A stretch of 6,904 nt of DNA, taken from positions 1 to 6,904 of the forward strand of contig CAKZZS010000003.1 in the NCBI GenBank assembly GCA_937884975.1. The letters are read 5' to 3'. Source of the stretch: an uncultured Clostridia bacterium (GTDB lineage: Bacteria > Bacillota > Clostridia > Oscillospirales > Acutalibacteraceae). The notes under the pieces are model-generated. The model had not been told where the DNA came from, ran no database searches, and saw only the letters and a program-made list of their open reading frames with translations. Position 1 is the first letter of the stretch. Each line of letters begins with the position of its first letter. The position numbers and the translations under genes are program-made. This document shows positions 1-5,100 of this stretch, in pieces.

Positions 1-598
1 CCTGCGCCGTCATACTCGAATCCAAATCACCGCCGCTCGGTACATAACGTGAGAAGGCAAATACATTTGCGCCCGCTTCTACAACCACGTCGATAATACC
101 TGTGATTTCATCCATATTTGTCTTGGAAACCGTCGTCATAATCACAGAGCGAATACCCGCTTTGTTGATACACTTTATCTTTTCGAGCGTGCAGTCATAT
201 GAGCCGGGCTTACGAAACCAATCGTGTGTTTCACGTAAGCCGTCGAGCGAGAGCTGATACCTTTCGCAGCCGAACCACTTTAATTCACGGCACACTTGGT
301 CGTTTAGGTGGAACGGATTGCCGAGAATCGTGAATTTAATGTCGTGATCGTGAAACAGCTCCAGTAGCCGCCAGAAGTCAGGATGCAAAATCGGATCGCC
401 GCCCGTCAGATAAAAGTACGGCGTGCGTCTGAACACCTCGCAAAAATCAAGGCAGTTGTAGAAGGTGTCCTGCATCTGCTCCCACGTCATTGATTTCAAA
501 CAGGCGTGTTTGCCGTCAGAGAAGATATAGCAGTGCTTGCAGCGTTGGTCGCACTCGTCTGTGATATGCCATTGAAAAGAAAAATACGGTTTACTCAT
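1..598 (-). CDS. Radical SAM peptide maturase, ACGX-type system (3' part outside window)
   Basis: This is the N-terminal 199 residues of a radical SAM enzyme; the gene runs off the left edge. Seen: the [4Fe-4S]/SAM motif Cys16-x3-Cys20-x2-Cys23, followed by Tyr24 (DECDQRCKHCY); GGDP at 66-69 (the GGEP-type SAM-binding motif); SLDG at 117-120; and RYVPSG near 184-189, typical of SPASM-type maturases. The SPASM cysteines would lie in the missing part. The ATG at 596-598 has GAGG eight bases upstream. The precursor stop is 85 bp upstream on the same strand, with a stem-loop between, so the two form one operon. Known of the family: SPASM radical SAM enzymes install thioether, C-C or epimer modifications on cytosolic precursors. 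Inferred: it modifies the ACG repeats of the upstream peptide. A function as a general anaerobic sulfatase maturase is less likely given that neighbour. Confidence 0.93.
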   Translation of the reverse strand, partial: MSKPYFSFQWHITDECDQRCKHCYIFSDGKHACLKSMTWEQMQDTFYNCLDFCEVFRRTPYFYLTGGDPILHPDFWRLLELFHDHDIKFTILGNPFHLNDQVCRELKWFGCERYQLSLDGLRETHDWFRKPGSYDCTLEKIKCINKAGIRSVIMTTVSKTNMDEITGIIDVVVEAGANVFAFSRYVPSGGDLDSSMTAQ

Positions 599-647
599 AA
601 TACTAACCTCGCATATATAAACAGCTTTTGCTGATAATTACATAATC

Positions 648-669
648 GCCCTCCGAAAACTCAGAGGGC
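648..669 (-). terminator. Stem-loop between precursor and maturase genes
   Basis: On the minus strand a GC-rich hairpin (arms GCCCTCTGA and TCGGAGGGC, 9 bp with one wobble, 4-nt loop) starts 13 bp after the precursor stop. No clean U-tract follows, so it is more likely a leaky terminator or an mRNA-stabilising stem than a full stop. Such stems between precursor and modification genes usually keep precursor mRNA in excess over enzyme mRNA. Confidence 0.6.
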
Positions 670-682
670 ATTACGGACAAAA

Positions 683-847
683 TTATTTGTCTCCTGCGCC
701 GCAGGCTGAACCGCAAGCACTAACCTTTTCGGCTGTGCCGCAGGCGGAAGCCTTCTCGGCAGTTCCGCAAGCCGAAGCCTTTTCAGCAGTTCCGCAAGCA
801 GAAGATTTACCGCCCTTTGTCCAAGAAGCAATGTTGGATAATGCCAT
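683..847 (-). CDS. ACGX-repeat modified-peptide precursor, 54 aa
   Basis: A small ribosomal peptide, probably the substrate of the radical SAM enzyme downstream. The first 16 residues (MALSNIASWTKGGKSS) form a short leader. A repeat core follows: ACGTAEKAS at 17-25, the same at 26-34, ACGTAEKVS at 35-43, then ACGSACGAGDK to the end. Cysteines fall at 18, 27, 36, 45 and 49, the first four exactly nine residues apart. Differences between the repeat units on this strand are mostly synonymous (for example GCT/GCC, GAA/GAG, GGA/GGC), which argues that the protein is under selection. The start is well supported: AGGAG lies seven bases before ATG. A promoter lies about 40 bp upstream. The name follows the ACGX-repeat peptide family known from comparative genomics; the final chemistry is not known. 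An open frame of 65 codons on the opposite strand is its shadow. Confidence 0.87.
   Translation of the reverse strand: MALSNIASWTKGGKSSACGTAEKASACGTAEKASACGTAEKVSACGSACGAGDK
719..799 (-). repeat. Three 27-bp tandem repeats coding ACGTAEK(A/V)S
   Basis: Three in-frame units at 773-799, 746-772 and 719-745 encode nine residues each. They have drifted mainly at third codon positions while the protein is almost unchanged. A partial fourth unit (ACGSACGAGDK) closes the gene. Repeat number could vary between strains by slippage or recombination. Confidence 0.85.
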
Positions 848-895
848 AATCGTTCTCCTTTCGTTTATTTGCAGCGTTTTATAGCTTACAAGTTT

Positions 896-924
896 ATTTT
901 ACAGTACGGAGAACGTAGCAACAA
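896..924 (-). promoter_or_regulatory. Probable promoter of the peptide-maturation operon
   Basis: On the minus strand TTGTTG (919-924) and TAAAAT (896-901) are separated by 17 bp. The implied start near 889 gives a leader of about 40 nt before the precursor ATG. The -35 box overlaps the edge of a putative HxlR operator half. Confidence 0.55.
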
Positions 925-963
925 GTACGCACTTTTCTATTACCAAGTCACCTTTTTGTAACT
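923..963. promoter_or_regulatory. Putative HxlR operators between divergent promoters
   Basis: Two imperfect inverted repeats sit between the facing promoters: AAGTACGCACTT (923-934), which overlaps the operon's -35 box, and AGTCAC-N6-GTAACT (946-963), which abuts the regulator's -35 box. Each pairs at five of six positions. HxlR-family dimers, for example YodB, bind similar AGTA/TACT-type repeats. Binding here is inferred from position and symmetry only. Confidence 0.45.
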
Positions 964-965
964 AC

Positions 966-994
966 TCGACAAGCACATCACTATCTGATATAAT
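966..994 (+). promoter_or_regulatory. Promoter of the HxlR regulator gene
   Basis: TCGACA (966-971), a 17-bp spacer and TATAAT (989-994), with the extended -10 TG at 986-987. This is a near-consensus sigma-A promoter about 40 nt before the regulator's ribosome binding site. Confidence 0.75.
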
Positions 995-1041
995 ATAAAA
1001 AACAAAAGTAATATCATTTTAGAAACTATTGGAGGTGCGTT

Positions 1042-1374
1042 ATGAAAACCAAAGCCGAATTACCCGATTGTCCCGTCGCAACAACCGTGAGCTTAATTGG
1101 AAGCAAATGGAAGCTGCTGATTCTGCGTAATCTTCTCGTCAGACCGTGGCGGTTCAATGAGCTGCGCAAAAGCCTTGACGGAATCAGCCAGAAGGTGCTG
1201 ACCGACAGCCTGCGTTCGATGGAGGATGACGGTATCATTACACGCACCGTTTATCCCGAAGTGCCACCGAGAGTGGAATACGCGCTCAGCGACTTAGGTG
1301 AAAGTATGCGCCCAATTATCAAGTCTATGGAAGATTTTGGGCTTGATTATAAAAACCAAATTAATCAATCATAG
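1042..1374 (+). CDS. HxlR-family winged-helix transcriptional regulator
   Basis: A 110-residue cytoplasmic DNA-binding protein of the usual HxlR length. Seen: the family signature with CP at 10-11, IGSKWKLLILRNLL at 19-32, RFNEL at 37-41, the recognition-helix region ISQKVLTDSLRSMEDDG at 48-64, and the wing with VEYALSDLGE at 78-87. GGAGG lies six bases before the ATG. Known of the family: HxlR proteins such as YodB, HypR and HxlR sense quinones, hypochlorite or formaldehyde, often through an N-terminal Cys-Pro like Cys10 here. The gene is transcribed away from the Cys-repeat peptide operon and shares its control region. It therefore probably regulates that operon and itself; this is inference, and the inducer is unknown. 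Confidence 0.94.
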   Translation: MKTKAELPDCPVATTVSLIGSKWKLLILRNLLVRPWRFNELRKSLDGISQKVLTDSLRSMEDDGIITRTVYPEVPPRVEYALSDLGESMRPIIKSMEDFGLDYKNQINQS

Positions 1375-1409
1375 GCAACCTTTTACAATCAAAGGTTGCC
1401 TATGATTTT
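1367..1409 (+). terminator. Strong terminator overlapping the hxlR-type gene's stop codon
   Basis: A perfect 15-bp stem (1369-1383 with 1391-1405), extendable by two A-T pairs, has a 7-nt loop and runs straight into TTTT at 1406-1409. The TAG stop codon (1372-1374) is inside the 5' arm. A-rich sequence on the other side may let it work in both directions. Confidence 0.88.
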
Positions 1410-1462
1410 GTATGGTTCTCTTTTAATTGGGAAAACAACAAATTGACCGGTCTATGTTATGA

Positions 1463-1512
1463 TAAAAAATATGAAATAAGCAGGCAATAAATTCTGCCTG
1501 CTTATTTCATAT
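1463..1512 (-). terminator. Terminator of the integrase gene
   Basis: A perfect 18-bp stem (1469-1486 with 1495-1512) with an 8-nt loop begins 8 bp past the int stop. On the minus strand it is followed by TTTTT. It would stop int transcription before the element's end and the flanking regulator gene. Confidence 0.9.
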
Positions 1513-1520
1513 CATCTAAT

Positions 1521-2756
1521 TTATACTACTTTCTTCAAGTAGTTATCAAGGCTTTGAAATTCTTGTTTCTTCATTTCTTTGGTAGCATCAGTGTAGATAT
1601 TCATTGTAGTTGAAATATCTTGATGTCCCAAAGTATCTTGTATCACTTTGACATTGATACCCGCTTCACACATTCGTGTAGAAAAAGTGTGTCGAAGCAA
1701 ATGACAAGAAAAGTGCGGAAGCAAAACTGTTGCATTTTCATCATTAAGCAAAACCTCATCGTTGCAATCTCTGATTATTCTTCTTATTGCCTTGTTGAGT
1801 GTTCCTTGATGTTGCGTTTTACCGTTGCGATTCACAAAGATGAAATCTGAGTATCCATCAATAACGGCTGAACACTTAATGCCTGTTTTTTCCTGATTTG
1901 CTTTTTCCATCAGAAAGGCTTCCTTAACAGATTCAATCATTGGGATTTTGCGGTTGCTTGCTTTTGTTTTGGGTGTGTTGATATTGAAGTAGCACCCATT
2001 CAACTCAACTTCGTGCCTATGGCAGTAATATACCAAAGTATGGTTAATATCAATAACACCATTATCAAGGTCAATATCGCACCATCTTAATCCTGTTATT
2101 TCTCCAACTCTCATACCTGTGCCGAGCATAACAGCAAAAATGGGATACCAATGCGAATAGGTTTCATTATTGCGTAGGTAGTTAAGAAAAAGCTCTTGTT
2201 CAGCTATAGATAGCGCACGTCTTTTCTCAGTTTTAAAAGCGTGCGATTGCTTCAACTCTTTCAAAGCCTTATCAGAAGGGTTGCTACGAATATATTTATC
2301 GTCTACAGCCATATCCAACACTTGATGAAGGACATTATGAATACTGTCTATTGTAGAAGCCTGTAAACATCTTTGATCCGCAAGATAGTTATAGAAAATC
2401 TTTACATCAGACTTTTTTAAGGTCTGAATTCTTTTCTTACCAAAAGACGGACGTACAAAAGTGTTATACATATACTTGTAGTTTTCAAAGGTGTTATCCT
2501 TTATTCCTCTTTTAAGCTGTACCCACAAGTCGTACAACTCATTTATAATAACATAGCGAGCTTCGACCTTTATCCCTTCATTGGTATCAGCGTCTATCTC
2601 TTTTTCTTTGGCTCTGAGGTCATCTAAATCTCTTGCGTAAACCTCGTGGCGCTTACCTTTTCCATCTGTCCAACGGTAAGCATAAGTACCATTAGTGCGC
2701 TGGTATTCTCCTTTTTTCAAAACAATCCTATGTGAATCTTTTCGTTTGGTCGCCAT
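1521..2756 (-). CDS. int: Tyrosine recombinase/integrase, Tn916 Int type
   Basis: A 411-residue site-specific recombinase that would integrate and excise the element at attachment sites. Seen: an N-terminal arm-binding region (about 5-60, with YAYRWTDGKGKRHEVY), a core-binding domain (about 68-165), and a catalytic domain (about 178-405). The catalytic set is Arg216 in GMRVGE, a lysine in TPKTKAS (263 or 265), His352-x2-Arg355 in CHLLRH, His378 in LGHQD and the nucleophile Tyr388 in MNIYTDA. All are present, so the enzyme looks intact. Length and domain order match Tn916 Int. The ATG has AAGGAGG ten bases upstream. It is the last gene of the unit, 118 bp after xis, and is closed by an 18-bp terminator stem. 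Target-site preference cannot be read from the sequence. Confidence 0.96.
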   Translation of the reverse strand: MATKRKDSHRIVLKKGEYQRTNGTYAYRWTDGKGKRHEVYARDLDDLRAKEKEIDADTNEGIKVEARYVIINELYDLWVQLKRGIKDNTFENYKYMYNTFVRPSFGKKRIQTLKKSDVKIFYNYLADQRCLQASTIDSIHNVLHQVLDMAVDDKYIRSNPSDKALKELKQSHAFKTEKRRALSIAEQELFLNYLRNNETYSHWYPIFAVMLGTGMRVGEITGLRWCDIDLDNGVIDINHTLVYYCHRHEVELNGCYFNINTPKTKASNRKIPMIESVKEAFLMEKANQEKTGIKCSAVIDGYSDFIFVNRNGKTQHQGTLNKAIRRIIRDCNDEVLLNDENATVLLPHFSCHLLRHTFSTRMCEAGINVKVIQDTLGHQDISTTMNIYTDATKEMKKQEFQSLDNYLKKVV

Positions 2757-2785
2757 AATTTTTATACCTCCTTGTTATCGCTATC

Positions 2786-2853
2786 GGGCGTTACCGTGAT
2801 GACATTGTATCTCAGCAACGCCCTTTTACCAATGATGCGATTATCTTTATCGC
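2786..2853 (-). other. Hairpins in the xis-int gap
   Basis: The 118-bp gap holds a 7-bp inverted repeat with a 24-nt loop (2786-2792 with 2817-2823) and a smaller 5-bp one (2837-2841 with 2849-2853). Neither has a U-tract. They could affect int mRNA processing or be recombinase/Xis contact sites; nothing in the sequence decides. Confidence 0.3.
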
Positions 2854-2874
2854 AGGCTTGACAGCGACAGCACC

Positions 2875-3102
2875 TTATATCGAAAATGCTTCTTTGATGT
2901 ATTCATCTAACATTTCTCGTTTTATAAGCCGCTTACTACCTATCCATAAAACAAAGTTACAATTTTCTTTGTCTGTAAGAGTTCGTAGCTTATTTTTTCC
3001 AATACCTGAATAAGCAGCGGCTTCATCTAAAGTTAGAGTTGCTTTTTCCCATATAGGGACTTCAATTCTTTTGGCAGGGATAGGAGCATTTTCATTATCC
3101 AT
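2875..3102 (-). CDS. xis: Excisionase, Tn916 Xis type
   Basis: A 75-residue winged-helix DNA-bending protein that would direct Int toward excision. Seen: VPIWEKATLTLDEAAAYSGI (about 15-34), the MerR/Xis-like helix-turn-helix, followed by GKNKLRTLTD and a basic wing (IGSKRLIKREMLDEYI). This follows Tn916 Xis closely in pattern and length. I chose the ATG at 3100-3102: AGGAG lies ten bases upstream, and the ATG sits inside the end of the preceding gene as an 8-base overlap (ATGGATAA). A longer frame from 3141 would have no fitting ribosome site. The overlap implies translational coupling to the MazF-like gene, so excisionase supply may depend on translation of that gene. Confidence 0.88.
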   Translation of the reverse strand: MDNENAPIPAKRIEVPIWEKATLTLDEAAAYSGIGKNKLRTLTDKENCNFVLWIGSKRLIKREMLDEYIKEAFSI

Positions 3103-3649
3103 TTTTATCTCTCCTCGGCTTTTCAAAGACAAAGTAGTCATAGCCGAAGCCCTGACATTGGTCGCACCTGTCCTTGATATTTGTCAGCGGATCTACTCGC
3201 TTCACAATCAGTTCCGGCACATATTTGTACTTGTTCAGGCAGCTCGGACACAGGCAACGGATATTAGCCTTGTTATATCGGGTGTAGTCCCAATATCCGT
3301 ATAGCTTCATTAAGCCGTTATGGATACGGCGCAAGACATTATCGTCGTTGATATGACCTACATAATTGACTAACTCCTCCTTGTTCACAGCTCTTTGCTG
3401 TTCGAGCATAATCATTGAAGGATCAGTCAGCCCATACTTATCCTCTATCAAGATATGTGAGGGAAGAAAGGTCTTTCTAATGGCGGTGGTAATAGCCGCC
3501 ACCATAATCGTAGGTGCTTTGAGATTGAAGTTATCTGCCTGCAATACTACAACAGGTCTGTATCCGTTCTGTATTGAGCCTTCGTTCTCGCCGTAATCAT
3601 AAAGGTAAATATCGCCCCTTTTGATTTTTCTTTCAATTTTTTTGTTCAT
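3095..3649 (-). CDS. MazF/PemK-family endoribonuclease-like protein with Cys-rich C-terminal tail
   Basis: A 184-residue protein. Residues 9-118 align by eye with MazF: RGDIYLYDYG (11-20), GYRPVVVLQADNFN (29-42), TIMVAAITTAIRK (47-59), LPSHILI (62-68), MLEQQRAVNK (81-90). Arg31 and Thr54 occupy the places of the catalytic Arg and Thr of Bacillus MazF, so RNase activity is plausible. The remaining ~65 residues are an extension absent from ordinary MazF (about 115 aa). It carries CxCPSC (132-137) and CDQC (162-165), which resemble a zinc ribbon. No MazE-like antitoxin gene lies next to it; upstream is the sigma-like gene 69 bp away, downstream the overlapping xis. GAGGA is six bases before the ATG. 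It may act as an addiction toxin, or as an RNA-level regulator of the element that has lost toxicity. Family assignment is firm, role is not. Confidence 0.87.
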   Translation of the reverse strand: MNKKIERKIKRGDIYLYDYGENEGSIQNGYRPVVVLQADNFNLKAPTIMVAAITTAIRKTFLPSHILIEDKYGLTDPSMIMLEQQRAVNKEELVNYVGHINDDNVLRRIHNGLMKLYGYWDYTRYNKANIRCLCPSCLNKYKYVPELIVKRVDPLTNIKDRCDQCQGFGYDYFVFEKPRRDKNG

Positions 3650-3718
3650 AATGATTCCTCTTTTCTTGAGTATTTATGAGAGAATTATTACCCTCTCACT
3701 TGTACCCACTGAGCGAGG

Positions 3719-4264
3719 TCATTTTTGAAGTAAACTATCAAAAAAAGTTTGAATTTTTTTAATTGCGCTATCTATTGAATATTTTACGGCTCTTGGTGAA
3801 CAACCAACTTTATCACCTATTTCCGTCAATGTCTTATCATTATAAAAGTAATCAATTAAACGATCCCTTTCCTTATCGGTCAACTGTTTTATCGCTTCTT
3901 TCAATTCATAGTTCTCTATCCATTGTTCAACGAAATCAGGAACATATATCTCCTTATGATGTGTTTCAGTATCACTATCATTAAAACCGAAAACACTCTC
4001 ACTTCGGATACTTCTCATTTCATATTTTTTATTGTTATTCCTATAATCACGCCTTACATCAAGAAAAGATATATCCAAAACTAAAAATGGCGAATATGAT
4101 CTTGCTTGTTCGGGAAAACGTGTTTCAATCTCTTTTTGAGAAAGACTGCTCACGATAGCATATTTTTCAATTCCCGTGTAACCGGGATATTCGTATTTTA
4201 ATTCAATAACTGTACATTCTTGATTAAACTGCTCCTCAATAGCAGAAATATCATTTTTTAACAT
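3719..4264 (-). CDS. Sigma-70 region 4-like regulator of the element
   Basis: A 181-residue protein. Its C-terminal part (about 120-176) is a sigma region 4-type helix-turn-helix: LKEAIKQLTDKERDRLIDYF, then KTLTEIGDKVGCSPRAVKYS, the last part being the recognition helix. The N-terminal ~115 residues are not a recognisable sigma region 2. They read as a mixed charged/beta segment (YEYPGYTGIEKYAIVSS, FLVLDISFLDVRRDYR), so it is not a complete classical sigma factor. Tn916-type elements encode comparable small sigma-like proteins (Orf7) needed for transcription of element genes, and this is the likely role. The ATG has AAAGGAGA ten bases upstream, but that site is buried in a long hairpin (4268-4321). 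It is the first gene of the unit ending in int. Confidence 0.75.
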   Translation of the reverse strand: MLKNDISAIEEQFNQECTVIELKYEYPGYTGIEKYAIVSSLSQKEIETRFPEQARSYSPFLVLDISFLDVRRDYRNNNKKYEMRSIRSESVFGFNDSDTETHHKEIYVPDFVEQWIENYELKEAIKQLTDKERDRLIDYFYNDKTLTEIGDKVGCSPRAVKYSIDSAIKKIQTFFDSLLQK

Positions 4265-4267
4265 TTA

Positions 4268-4321
4268 CCGTAATCTCCTTTGAATTTTGAATTTGGTTGA
4301 ATCAAAATCCAAAGGCTACGG
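4268..4321 (-). promoter_or_regulatory. 20-bp hairpin sequestering the sigma-like gene's Shine-Dalgarno
   Basis: In the minus-strand RNA 14 consecutive pairs (4302-4315 with 4277-4290, one G-U) continue, after a 3-nt AGA bulge, into six more pairs (CCGTAG with TTACGG). The loop is 11 nt. The AAAGGAGA ribosome site is split between the inner stem and the bulge, three bases from the end of the helix lies the ATG. No U-tract follows, so it is not a terminator. It should keep translation low until opened. Confidence 0.75.
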
Positions 4322-4347
4322 ATATTTAGCGATTAATGATTGCCATT

Positions 4348-4398
4348 TTAGCAAAAACATTTGACGTCCTTTCCGCCGTAGGCAGTCAGGACGAGCAT
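4348..4398 (-). CDS. Possible 16-codon leader peptide upstream of the sigma-like gene
   Basis: A short frame encodes MLVLTAYGGKDVKCFC. It begins four to seven bases after a terminator-like stem and covers a second hairpin (4365-4393: CGTCCT with AGGACG, inner GCC with GGC). No Shine-Dalgarno precedes it. It would only be translated by coupling or as a near-leaderless message. Its position before a sequestering hairpin is what suggests a leader peptide; chance is a real alternative. Confidence 0.25.
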   Translation of the reverse strand: MLVLTAYGGKDVKCFC

Positions 4399-4571
4399 AA
4401 AACAGGGTTAGTGCCAATCGGCACCAACCCTTGTAATTTTGAGTATACAAAGGAAAGGGTACCGATTTTGCTTTTGACCTTTTTGGTCAGTATTGCAATA
4501 TCTGTATCCTCGCCCTGATGTACACTCAGGCTTGAATATATTTTTAAATGGTGGATTTGATAAAAAAATCT
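4386..4571 (-). pseudogene. Start-less open frame, possible 3' remnant of a lost gene
   Basis: The minus strand stays open for 61 codons between a TAG (4572-4574) and a TGA (4386-4388). There is no ATG, GTG or TTG start near its beginning. The last part reads GEDTDIAILTKKVKSKIGTL, then SFVYSKLQGLVPIGTNPVL, then CSS. I do not recognise the family. The plus strand is also open across this stretch, and both give the string GLVPIGTNP because they share a palindrome. It may be the tail of a gene cut off when the element was rearranged, or conserved non-coding regulatory DNA that happens to be open. Confidence 0.25.
4398..4430 (-). terminator. Terminator-like hairpin upstream of the sigma-like gene
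   Basis: On the minus strand 11 pairs (arms GGGTTGGTGCC and GGCACTAACCC, 4-nt loop) are followed by TGTTTTAT. The single non-Watson-Crick position is a G-U in the minus-strand RNA but an A-C mismatch in plus-strand RNA, so the minus transcript is the one favoured to fold. It either ends transcription from the right or acts as an attenuator of the int unit. Confidence 0.6.
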
Positions 4572-5100
4572 CTACTTACCACCAACAGTAAAGATGTTAC
4601 AAATACCCATAAAAACTTTGGGTAATTTTGTCAGTCGAAAATTCTCAAAAACTCAGCTATTATCAGTGATTTAGTCAAATTTCCTCGCTTTCTATACTAC
4701 TACAAATTCGAAAAATATTTTGCCGAACTATGGTTGCGTTTACCGCAGTATATTGTCGAATGAAAAAAGATAGAATCTGAAAAATGTAATAAAGCTCAAA
4801 AAACAACTAAAATTCTATAATTGTCAATTGTCACATTGAATCAAGCGTGTTTTGCTATATGTGAGATGTCATATATCGTATAATAATGAATGAATTTCAG
4901 TATTGTTGTTTCAGCACAGCACATTGCCTGTATATCCTGAATAATATATGGAAAAGCAAAAAACCGACACGAACATTTCTAAAATCTCTGATTACAGAAA
5001 CTTTGGAAACACTCGTGTCGGCTTAATTCATCTTGATTAAACTCAATCATAGAGTTTTATTTTGTTGTAGATGCGAAAACCTCGCATTTGGGTTTTCTGC
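4431..5100. other. Gene-poor stretch rich in small inverted repeats
   Basis: I see no convincing gene apart from the start-less frame noted separately. Short symmetric elements: TGACC-N5-GGTCA (4475-4489), the 10-bp palindrome TATTGCAATA (4491-4500), CCTGA-N7-TCAGG (4514-4530), TGGTGG-N24-CCACCA with an inner GATTT/AAATC stem (4549-4584), TACCCA-N9-TGGGTA (4604-4624), AAACTC-N7-GAGTTT (5039-5057) and ATGCGA-N5-TCGCAT (5071-5087). The part at 4630-4950 is strongly A+T rich, with nothing recognisable except an isolated TATAAT (4879-4884) without a -35 box. Confidence 0.5.
4958..5024 (-). terminator. Two-tier terminator downstream of the small basic protein gene
   Basis: On the minus strand the stem CCGACACGA/TCGTGTCGG (5013-5021 with 4964-4972) continues inward through wobble and A-T pairs. 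It encloses a second hairpin (TCTG-TAAT-CAGA) and is followed by six T residues (4958-4963). It closes the unit that begins at the consensus promoter near 5480. Confidence 0.8.

Larger units (their letters stand above)
1411..4600. mobile_element. Integrase end of a Tn916-like integrative element (limits approximate)
   Basis: Four minus-strand genes (sigma-like regulator, MazF-like protein, Xis, Int) form the arrangement found at the integrase end of Tn916-type conjugative transposons, where the int 3' end lies close to the element's end. The attachment site should therefore lie in roughly 1411-1520, between two back-to-back terminators. I found no direct repeat of that stretch farther right. 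No conjugation, relaxase or oriT gene is visible, so either the element continues beyond this window or it is a deleted remnant. The right limit given here is only where recognisable element sequence stops. Confidence 0.6.

Noticed and set aside
687..884. Plus-strand frame of 65 codons with AFSAVPQAE repeats
   Set aside because: It is antisense to the ACGX precursor; it has no ribosome site, and its repeats are by-products of the minus-strand repeat.
1369..1512. The two large inverted repeats as ends of a small insertion sequence
   Set aside because: Each is an independent hairpin with a T-run at the end of its own gene, and the two stems are unrelated in sequence.
3103..3141. Longer N-terminus for Xis beginning at 3141
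   Set aside because: The added 13 residues lie within the MazF-like gene and do not resemble Xis; the internal ATG at 3102 has a proper AGGAG.
4336..4518. Plus-strand frame of 60 codons with a hydrophobic C-terminal part
   Set aside because: No ribosome site within reach of the ATG; it overlaps RNA structure that favours the minus strand. Kept only as part of a finding.
4886..5026. Plus-strand frame of 46 codons just after a TATAAT
   Set aside because: No ribosome site, no -35 box, and it runs through the terminator stem of the minus-strand unit.
4431..5100. Hairpin-rich stretch as a CRISPR array or tandem repeat
   Set aside because: The symmetric elements differ from one another in sequence and spacing; there is no direct repeat unit.
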